Source: Branchiostoma floridae
Taxonomy: Eukaryota; Chordata; Leptocardii; Amphioxiformes; Branchiostomatidae
DNA: 64,000 nucleotides
Reading direction: 5' to 3'
Assembly (NCBI RefSeq): GCF_000003815.2
Contig: NC_049996.1
Span: forward strand, 2,959,545 to 3,023,544
The notes under the pieces were generated by a model that ran no database searches, was not told the DNA's origin, and worked only from the letters and a program-made list of their open reading frames with translations. Both the position numbers and the translations under genes were made by a program. Shown here piece by piece: positions 56,201 through 64,000 of this stretch; the stretch's first letter is position 1, and each line of letters opens with the position of its first letter.

Positions 56201-59200
56201 CACACTTATGAACAAAAATGAATCTTACAAAAAAACCTTCAATAATGGACTCTTCTAGTGCACCCCATGTAGAAAGGTAAAATAGACGACTCCAAAAATA
56301 CTTCCGCTAAGAAATGGAATTATTAATCATCAGCCGTCCAAAACCATATTTAAAAAAACCCTCTGTGCAAGAATGGACTCTTCCTGTTATACCTCTATGT
56401 AAAGTGGAGCGATCCAAAAATACATCAGCTAAAATAGGACATGGACATAATCACCAAAGTCCACAAAATGAATTTTAAAAAATACCCCCTTCATTGAAGA
56501 ATGGAATCTCCCAGCACACCCTGTTTAAAATTGCACAATACACAAGTCTAGAAATACTCACAGTACATGGCCTTTTGTATGATAAGCATCCCAGTTCAAA
56601 ACTGAATTTTGATAAAGTTCCCCGTGCATGAATGGACTCTTCCAGATAACACCAGGCTTGCTGATTGGCTGCCGAATCCTCCTCATGTGTAGTCTTCAGG
56701 TTGGGGTCAACTTCCATTCAACAAATGGAATTCAGAATCATCACCCATGTCCAAAACTGAATTTTTAAAAAATCCCCCCTATGTGCAAAAATGGGCTGTC
56801 CCAGTAGTAGTCTTATGTCAAGTGGTTCAGTGCAAAAACACTTCCGCTAAAAAGAGCATTGGCATTATCACCAAAGTCTAAAAGTAAATTTTAAAAAACA
56901 CCCCCTGTCCAACAATGGACTCTTCCAGCAAAATCAGCTCGCTCATTGGTTGGTCATTAATTGCATTTACCTTGTCCCCCAACCACCTGGATGTCTACGG
57001 ACTAGGTAGGTAGGTAGATAATTGGATCTACCTGGCACACCTGTGGCCCTGACACACCAGAATGACCTAGAGGTCGTTGACCTCGGCACCTCAACCTCAC
57101 ATATCCAAAACTCTCCCACAAAAACCTCCTTATAGAGCCATTTTGAAGTAATTTATACCAAATATTATACATGGATCCTTTGAATAAGTATCTAGGGCAC
57201 CTCTGTCCCAAATTTCAGGTCATTTGGATGTAATACCATGGTACAGGGGGCCAAATTATACAGTTTTGGTCCAAAAGTTGCAATAAAACCTTAATAAAAT
57301 CATTTAAAGAGCAGATATGAAAAAAATGAAAAAAACACATTTTGGTATTGGCTCACTCTACCCTTGTGCCAAATTTCAGGTCATTCGGTTTAGGAATGGC
57401 GGAGATGAATCACTTTGAAGATTTGACAGGAGAAAGAAAGAAAGAAAGAAAGAAACATTACGAATACAATATATTTCACCATACTATGTATGGCTGAAAT
57501 ATAATGAATAAAACCTCCAGATTCTGGATCAGTCAAAGACGAAAGATAGTAAATGCTATCTGAAAGGTATGACCGTTAACCAATTGTATGAGTAATTGTT
57601 GCGTACGTGAATGCATTTCATCGACGGTCGAATGAAACCATATATAGGCAATGAAAGTTGTATCGGGCTATTTTGCTTTTGATTTCAAATGATAATTCTA
57701 AAAAGGTCTTGGAAGATTACATACACACATTCGATTAGCATTAAATAGTTATTTAAGGAAACCCGTTTTCAGCCAACAAGACCACAAAAATGTAGACTTT
57801 TTGTTTTGTAAAAACACATAGCGAATCTTATCTTAAACGAAATACAAACATACATACATGCACATACGACATGTCCAAGCAATGTTACTTTGCTCGACTA
57901 TTTCAGACACAGATGAATGCTCGTCCTCCCCATGTCAGAACAATGCAACATGTCACGATCATGTCAACTCCTACACGTGCGAGTGTGCTCCGGGTTGGCA
58001 AAACACACACTGCGAGGAAAGTAAGTCTTATCAAAGACAGAAATATAAACTCTTCAAGAGAAGAGCTGATTAACAATCACGCACAGTTATCTTTATTTGG
58101 TTTCCCTTTTGAAGCTTTGCTTTCATACTTCTTGCAATGAGAATGGATATCAAAGTTTTTGGTTGCCTTTGATGTATTACTGTTAGAAATAAAACGCTTC
58201 AGTTTTGACGCCTATGCAACAGTAAAGAAAACTGAAAAAAAATTGAGAAAAAACACGTACTCAAGTGTCAGGTGTTGACATTGCTTTAAAGGCTAAAATA
58301 AATGTATATGATAAACATTTTGTGTCTTGTGTGCGTTCATTCCATTATTGTTTATTCAAAAATATGAATTTGTCTCAAGGCACTATGCACCGTAACGAAT
58401 TGTTTTGTATTTTTTTTCGTATAATATATTTTATAAATATTGAAGAAAAGTATAATGACCTTTTACGATGATGACCATATTTGATATATCACATAATGCA
58501 TCACAATTATGATAAATTAATGCTGCAAATAATATTTTTCATTAGATACTTTTGAATGCGGCTCAAATCCATGTGAGAATGGCGCAACCTGCCACGATGA
58601 GGTGAACTACTACACCTGTGAATGTGCACCTGGATGGGAAGGTGTTCACTGTGAAATCAGTAAGTTACTCCCATAATTTGAATTATGATTCTAATAAGAA
58701 TTTAGTCGTTTATGTAGACGCCTTTAGAAATAAATGTTGGACAAATGGCCCAAATAATAATCCAATTCCAAAATAAGAGAATTGGAATTTTAACCTACAT
58801 ACTCCTGAACCTCCTTTTTGTCACAATTTTAGACACAGACGAGTGTGCCTCCATTCCATGTCAGAACAACGCCACCTGCCATGATTTTGTGAACTACTAC
58901 ACCTGTGAATGCGGCCCTGGATGGGAGGGTGTTCACTGTGAAATCAGTGAGTTGTTGTTGCGACGAACTCTCCAAGTAGATGTACCAGTGGCCAATGGAT
59001 ATTGTTTTTGGCCCATTGGGACTATATTGGCACGGGTATACCTGCTTGGAGACTACTTGTGATTGTCATTGTGTTAATCAGTTACAAAATAAAATCCTCT
59101 TTTTTCAGGCTAATATTCTTCCATAATGTATCACGTTTTAGATATCTCAAGACACCAAGACAGGGTACACATTTATAGAATCTTTATAATTATTACCTTT

Positions 59201-62200
59201 AAGTTATTACCCCCAAAAGAAACAGATTATTCAATTTTGATAACTTTTCCCCTGGTACTTATACACAGACACCGATGAGTGTGCTTCCGGACCATGTGAG
59301 AACAACGCCACCTGTCATGACTGGGTGAACTACTACACTTGTGAGTGCGGACCTGGCTGGCATGGAGTTCATTGTGAAATAAGTAAGACAATCTACAACA
59401 AGTTCTAAAAAAATTATCAAGTTTTATATATTTTCTAGAGTCATGCTCCCATGTTGTAATGCGATGATAGGTAAACTCTTTTATGTCACGTCTGCACCTT
59501 TTTCTAGAAATATGCTTAATAGGATAATTGCAGCTTTAGAAACTAGAAAAAACGAACGGTATGCCAGAAGTATGAAGTATCAATTGAAACATAATTTGGA
59601 CTGACAAAACAAAGATTGTGCCAAATATTCAATATAAATATGTTTTCATACAGACACTGACGAGTGTGCGTCCGGACCATGTGAGAACAACGCCACCTGC
59701 CATGACTGGGTGAACTACTACACGTGCGAATGCGGCCCTGGGTGGCACGGGATCCATTGTGAAATAAGTAAGCTCTTAGGTTCATGCATGTCTTTCATTG
59801 TTGAATAAGCTCATGGTGTTTCTTAATGAAACATATGTTCATATGAACGTATGTTCTTTATAAAAGAAGAGACAAATTGCTTTTTTTTTTCCAAAGACAC
59901 CGACGAATGTGCCTCGGACCCCTGTCAGAACAACGCCACCTGCCATGACCACGTGAATTACTACACCTGCGAGTGTGGTCCTGGATGGGAGGGTGTCCAT
60001 TGCGAGATCAGTACGTTTAACACTATATTTCTAGTTTTTTTTTAAACTTTTGAAATGACAAGTATTTTTATCATGTACTACTCATAAATGTATAATGCAA
60101 ACGCGTTTCAAAACAGAAACGGGAAGCTTGTGCCAAATGGTCCAACTGGTTTAATGTCTTCTTAATATTGAAGGCCTATGGGACATTTTCATGACCTTTC
60201 GGTATCAAAAATTGGATCAACTATTTTCGTTCACTGTAATGTCATATACTTACATCTACCGGTAGTCTTTCCTCAATATCATGTTATCGTGATGTCATGT
60301 TGGTGAACATATTTGCATAGCATCGTTGCTCATGCATTGTCGGACAAAAACTTCTGTCAACCTCTAACGATTGTTAACAGTTTGAAGATGAGAAAAAAAG
60401 GCTTAAAACGGGAAAAAATCATGCTGTGTTTAATAAACGACGATCCATTGAAATGCAAACAGGGACACCGACATGGCGGTCAGCACCTGCTTACGTCATT
60501 TACATCATATGTAAAGTGAGTCAAAGCTCTATATCTTTGCAGATACTGATGAGTGTGAGTCCGGTCCATGTGAGAACGGCGCCACCTGCCACGACTGGGT
60601 GAACTACTACACCTGCGAGTGTGCACCCGGATGGGAAAGTGTTCATTGTGAAATCAGTAAGTGGCCAATGCGTTACACTCTATAGAGGCCTCAGGGACGT
60701 AAAATCACTAAACACTGTTGGCAATTATAATTATGATACGAAATTAATATTTCACGCTTTTCATATTTTCATATACTGTTACTGTAGTTTTATAGTATTA
60801 CAGCGCTGTTTGACTGGGTCTCAAATGGTCTAGTAACGAACATGAATGCAATAAATACTGATTGAAGCTCTCAACTAACTACATACATAAACAAAGTATA
60901 TTTTTGGCGACACCTCAGGGACGAGCCCAATCGTTACTGGCAAGTAACTATGACCTGCGTGTACCAATCCAGAGTGCATTTTGGCGACGCCTAAGGGGCG
61001 AGCCAAATGGTTGTATAGCTCGTAACTGTGAACACCTCTTACTATTTGACTACTGAGACTATCCTTTCATCTATGTGAACAGTATAGAGAAACCTAGTGA
61101 TTGTTTTATGATGTATGGATGTCTTGACTGTATGACCAATGTGCTATTTGAGTTTGTACAAGCTTGGGTCCAGCAAAACTTTGAAAATGTACATGGATAT
61201 TTGATGTGGTGATTTTTCGTATAAAGACATAAAGTATTCCAGAAACACATGATGGACATAGAGGTGTGCAAAAGGCAAAAAAGGTCAGGTGATTTCTTAA
61301 AATATTCACTATTTTCTTGCAAGGCTTGAAATCAAGACAAGGTTTACAGCTGTAAGATTTTTAAAGTGGTGAGACACGGGTGCAGTTACATGTCTTAGGC
61401 GGTTGGTAATCCATTTTAAGATTTCAAACGTCTTGGAAGACGTCTTACTCTCTGAAAATTAATACCATTTCTTTCCGAGTTTTTCCGTTTTTTTTTCAGT
61501 TATTTTCTCTCGAGATTTCATTACGGTTCTACTTGCTCTAATTTCCATAGATTTTTTTGAGATTGCTAGAAAAGATTTTAATTGCTTTTTATGATAAATA
61601 AAACTTTAAGATGGAAGACCAATCGCAGAATACATGTACAACAATGCCTCTTTTGTCAGTGATGCACACTGAACAAAGAAACATTAAATTTCACCGACTC
61701 AAGCTTGTCCATTATTTATCTACACTATGGGTACCTTGAGGCCTCACACGGAATTCGAACCAGCTTAAAACCCACATTTGCACATTGTTGCTTTTAAGAA
61801 ATATAAAATTGTGCATGAAGTTGTTTTTTTTTCAGTGCTAGCAATGCTCCGATCTAATGGGTGCTTTCTCAGGGGCTGGTCACATGTTTTGGCCTACCCA
61901 TATGACTGAATACCATGTAAATCATCTTCAATACTAATATTTACAGATACCGATGAATGCGGCTCGAATCCGTGTCAGAACAACGCCACTTGTAATGATT
62001 TCGTGAACTACTATACCTGTAGTTGTGGACCAGGATGGGAGGGTGTCCACTGCGAAATAAGTAAGATTTTTATTTTATTTTAAGGATTCAAATCCTAAAT
62101 GTTTGTGATCTCATTTCTCAATATACATACATATCTCCAGAAATTGCAATAGTTAATGATTTCATAATATCATCATATCAGCAATTTTAGTATACTATAT

Positions 62201-62291
62201 CAGCATCCTTGATATATTGACATAACCATGCATGAATTTTCAATACCATGAACATATACACAAGCACATACACATACACATACACATGCAC

Positions 62292-62334
<43 letters not shown>

Positions 62335-62968
62335 TACAAATACATCTACACATAAGAATCTTATATGTATAGTAATCCATCCCCTTTACCTTCCGTTGAC
62401 AGACACAGACGAGTGTGCCTCTGATCCATGCCAGAACAACGCCACCTGTCACGACTGGGTGAACTACTACACGTGCGAGTGCGGGCCGGGCTGGGAAGGA
62501 ATCCACTGTGAGATAGGTAAAGCAATCTTAATGCCATTCTAACCTAACGAATGTGTGCAATTCTGTGCAATACCAGTGAAATATCTGGTAGTAAGTTGTG
62601 GTATGAGTCCCTAAGTATTGTAAGCAGTTTGTGTAATATCTAGACATTGTAATTGCCCGAAAACCTTAAGTTTATTAGGACCACCACTAGTGAATAATGC
62701 ATAATTATGACGCGCTATGCATACCCATAAGCCATAACAGTCATCAACATGAATGTGGACTTACACTGAAAGAGTATGTTAATCTTTTCTTGCATACAGC
62801 TACGCATTATCACCTAAAAGTTAATACAATGTTCTTGAAATGTCTTGTTTATAGATTCTGGGGAGTGTGGATCGGCCCCTTGTCAGAATGGAGCCACCTG
62901 TCATGATGACATCAACTTCTACACCTGTGAATGTGCACCTGGATGGGAGGGTGTCCACTGCGAGACAA
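46790..62968 (+). CDS. Gene E: type II-anchored protein with a long EGF array (3' partial)
   Basis: Twenty exons are recognised: membrane-anchor exon 46790-46949, linker 48840-48875, then 18 EGF exons from 50533 to 62968, all in phase 1. The anchor exon (phase 0 to 1) and linker match the B-D layout, so the array should be extracellular. The sizes are 117, 108 and then 16 exons of exactly 114 nt. From the second EGF on, every repeat has CxSxPC (O-glucose), C-x4-T-C (O-fucose) and C-x-D-x4-Y-x-C-x-C (Asx hydroxylation) patterns, as in Notch and other EGF-array proteins. The first coding exon was not found and the 3' end is off the window, so it is unknown whether a jelly-roll-like domain follows. 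The first EGF intron uses a GC donor. Confidence 0.83.
48713..48732 (+). repeat. (ATTC)n microsatellite
   Basis: About five ATTC units in the intron before the gene E linker exon. Confidence 0.7.
48840..48875 (+). CDS. Gene E linker micro-exon
   Basis: 36 nt, phase 1-1, [12 protein letters not shown], between tttcag and gtaagt. It is placed by analogy with the V-W-K linker exons of B-D. Confidence 0.7.
50141..50233 (+). repeat. (AT)n(AG)n compound microsatellite
   Basis: About 19 AT units directly followed by about 27 AG units, in the gene E intron before the first EGF exon. Confidence 0.92.
50533..50649 (+). CDS. Gene E EGF exon 1 (GC donor)
   Basis: 117 nt, phase 1-1. It starts [14 protein letters not shown]. 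It is the only repeat without O-glucose and O-fucose patterns. The donor is AG|GCAAGT. Confidence 0.8.
51210..51317 (+). CDS. Gene E EGF exon 2
   Basis: 108 nt, phase 1-1, [13 protein letters not shown]. It lacks the two residues before DEC seen in later repeats. Confidence 0.83.
51926..52039 (+). CDS. Gene E EGF exon 3
   Basis: 114 nt, [15 protein letters not shown]; six cysteines, calcium-binding consensus. Confidence 0.86.
52183..52285. mobile_element. 97-bp near-perfect palindrome with TTA flanks
   Basis: Two 48-nt arms around a single T (52186-52282), with only two mismatches seen, flanked by TTA on both sides. This would fit a hairpin-like MITE of Harbinger type (TTA/TWA targets); that class call is inference. 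Confidence 0.7.
52632..52745 (+). CDS. Gene E EGF exon 4
   Basis: 114 nt, [16 protein letters not shown] replaces the usual D before EC. It pairs with exon 10 as a near copy. Confidence 0.87.
54368..54481 (+). CDS. Gene E EGF exon 5
   Basis: 114 nt, [15 protein letters not shown], donor gtgagt. Confidence 0.87.
54974..55087 (+). CDS. Gene E EGF exon 6
   Basis: 114 nt, [15 protein letters not shown], with an N-glycosylation sequon (NAT) sharing the O-fucose threonine. Confidence 0.87.
55105..55400 (+). repeat. Degenerate minisatellite in gene E intron
   Basis: Recurrent units around 'agccaagtgtcgtgccttt' (about 20-30 bp) fill the intron between EGF exons 6 and 7. Confidence 0.6.
55469..55582 (+). 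CDS. Gene E EGF exon 7
   Basis: 114 nt, [15 protein letters not shown]; calcium-binding consensus N-x-D-E with the split codon. Confidence 0.87.
55877..55990 (+). CDS. Gene E EGF exon 8
   Basis: 114 nt, [15 protein letters not shown], ending GWQNTHCEE. The usual glycine after W-x is replaced by N, a variant shared only with exon 9. Confidence 0.87.
56100..57501. mobile_element. TA-flanked element with internal tandem repeats
   Basis: TTTCAGCCAT near 56102 and the inverse ATGGCTGAAA ending at 57499, flanked by TA on each side. The left 0.85 kb is about six to seven diverged units of 120-130 bp ('aatggactcttccag', 'aaaaatacttccgctaaa', 'catcaccaaagtcca'). The right part has an (AGAA)n run at 57431-57454. 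No protein is recognised. Confidence 0.6.
57907..58020 (+). CDS. Gene E EGF exon 9
   Basis: 114 nt, [15 protein letters not shown], ending GWQNTHCEE like exon 8. The intron before it carries a 1.4-kb repeat element. Confidence 0.87.
58546..58659 (+). CDS. Gene E EGF exon 10
   Basis: 114 nt, [15 protein letters not shown], a near copy of exon 4. Confidence 0.87.
58833..58946 (+). CDS. Gene E EGF exon 11
   Basis: 114 nt, [15 protein letters not shown], donor gtgagt. Confidence 0.87.
59269..59382 (+). CDS. Gene E EGF exon 12
   Basis: 114 nt, [15 protein letters not shown] with GWHGVHCEI. It forms a pair with exon 13. Confidence 0.87.
59654..59767 (+). CDS. Gene E EGF exon 13
   Basis: 114 nt, [15 protein letters not shown] with GWHGIHCEI. 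It differs from exon 12 by one residue in the part compared. Confidence 0.87.
59897..60010 (+). CDS. Gene E EGF exon 14
   Basis: 114 nt, [15 protein letters not shown], acceptor ccaaag preceded by a T run. Confidence 0.87.
60543..60656 (+). CDS. Gene E EGF exon 15
   Basis: 114 nt, [15 protein letters not shown], ending GWESVHCEI (S for the usual G). Confidence 0.87.
61947..62060 (+). CDS. Gene E EGF exon 16
   Basis: 114 nt, [15 protein letters not shown], with CND and CSC variants at the hydroxylation site, pattern still intact. Confidence 0.87.
62251..62346 (+). repeat. (ACATAC)n microsatellite
   Basis: Hexamer ACATAC/CACATA tract, about 15 units, 57 nt before gene E EGF exon 17. Confidence 0.85.
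62403..62516 (+). CDS. Gene E EGF exon 17
   Basis: 114 nt, [15 protein letters not shown], ending GWEGIHCEI. Confidence 0.87.
62855..62968 (+). CDS. Gene E EGF exon 18 (last visible)
   Basis: 114 nt, [15 protein letters not shown], ending GWEGVHCET with donor gtaagt, so the gene continues past the window. Confidence 0.86.
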
Positions 62969-63157
62969 GTAAGTATGTTGTTGGAGTTAATAGTCATTGG
63001 CATTGACTTAAAAGAAGTCCAAATGACTATACATACGGATTATGTCCTTTCAACGACCGTCTTGAGTACGCACCATTTGATATTTCATAGAGACATGCTG
63101 TAGCCAAAAGATATCTTTATTTGTACACTATGGCTAATGTATCTCCTGTATACGTAA

Positions 63158-63251
63158 TTTCTGCATCACACTAGTTACCCCCCTCCCCAATATGCGCACA
63201 CAATAACAACACATGACACTTGTCTGGGGGGAGAGCGCCGCCTGGTTCAGG
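63158..63251 (+). repeat. 94-bp direct repeat, copy 1
   Basis: Reads identical to 63866-63959. It starts TTTCTGCATCACACTAGTTA and ends GCCTGGTTCAGG. Confidence 0.85.
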
Positions 63252-63865
63252 TTCGCCAGAAAAAGTTTAATGAGAAACTTTGCCGAAAGAGCAGACCAAA
63301 ATCAATGAAAAACTCTTCTGTCCAAATACTTCGTGCATATTTTGCACTTCACAATTTTACCAAACAGAACAGCATCAAACATTGCCGAAATTAACTACCA
63401 ATTATACAAACACAGTTTAACTTTGACATTTGTGCATGGCATAATAAACTTACTTGATATTACAACTAGAACATCGTCTGATACAACAATACATTGAACA
63501 ACATTTTCTGACTATGTTGTTTGCCGGCTACGCAACCCCTAAAAAAACCTTCCATTGTGTTTGAAGGCCAAAAAAATAGGGGACGTACACCAGAGCCCAT
63601 TGCAAAACAACTTCCTTCTCTGGGTTTTCTTGCTAAATCACATTTGCAAAAAAAGAAGACACGGCAGTAGCTGTAGCAGTGGCGACCTCGAATGACTATC
63701 TCAGCTTGTCACTTCCTCTTATCCATTGTCTGCACTCGCACACCTGGATGCCACTCCCTCATTAGTCTTCACCTGTGTACAACACTTCACCTGCATAACA
63801 TAACTGTGTTACTGCAGAAACGCAATTTCACGCTAATGACTACGTCAAACGCTAGAAATTGTGAT

Positions 63866-63959
63866 TTTCTGCATCACACTAGTTACCCCCCTCCCCAATA
63901 TGCGCACACAATAACAACACATGACACTTGTCTGGGGGGAGAGCGCCGCCTGGTTCAGG
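63866..63959 (+). repeat. 94-bp direct repeat, copy 2
   Basis: Same sequence as 63158-63251, 708 bp downstream, close to the window's right edge. Confidence 0.85.
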
Positions 63960-64000
63960 CGCCGCATATTTTCGAAAGTACAAAGACAGGGAAGTTTATT

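Overview
The window looks like a stretch of a cephalochordate (amphioxus, Branchiostoma-type) nuclear genome. The support is multi-exon genes with short introns, EGF domains carried on symmetrical phase 1-1 exons of about 114-123 nt, a Pol III elongator tRNA-Met closely resembling the vertebrate one, and a very mixed load of transposons (mariner, TTAA-type, hAT-like, Mutator-like, LTR and non-LTR elements). The species is inferred from gene style and repeats and was not checked by a search. A 100-bp run of N at 39183-39282 is an assembly gap.

Layout. Gene A (+, 5' part off the window) has five EGF exons and a single-exon C-terminal domain ending at 7195. Facing it tail to tail is gene B (-, 24869 to 9474), complete at ten coding exons. 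Gene C (-, 35342 to 27186) and gene D (-, 41714 to 36033, eight coding exons, complete) follow in tandem. A-D share the same unusual C-terminal domain of about 280 residues, probably a concanavalin A-like jelly roll. B-D also share an N-terminal plan: a short cytoplasmic exon, one exon with a basic cluster and a transmembrane helix (type II anchor), a tiny linker exon starting V/L-W-K, then EGF repeats. The spliced lengths I derive stay in frame (B 616 aa, D 531 aa). Gene E (+, from 46790 off the right edge) starts with the same type of membrane-anchor exon and linker but continues into at least 18 EGF exons, 16 of them exactly 114 nt. Of the 18 repeats, 17 carry Notch-type O-glucose, O-fucose and Asx-hydroxylation consensus sites.

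Gene C appears dead. One EGF exon has TGG changed to TAG, and its terminal exon is split by a 4.56-kb LTR element with two 489-bp LTRs that read as identical. That LTR element contains a 2.15-kb TIR transposon with 6-bp target duplications, which in turn contains a 0.94-kb TTAA-flanked MITE. A second copy of that MITE sits 20 nt upstream of an exon of gene A. Gene B's largest intron holds a mariner-type element with about 175-bp TIRs that is itself split by a 3.56-kb non-LTR retrotransposon carrying an open 1060-codon endonuclease/reverse transcriptase frame.

Together, A-D read as a local, tandemly duplicated family of cell-surface proteins that display a jelly-roll domain outermost on an EGF stalk, in type II orientation for B-D. 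I do not recognise this architecture as a named family. Their ligands and function are unknown from sequence.
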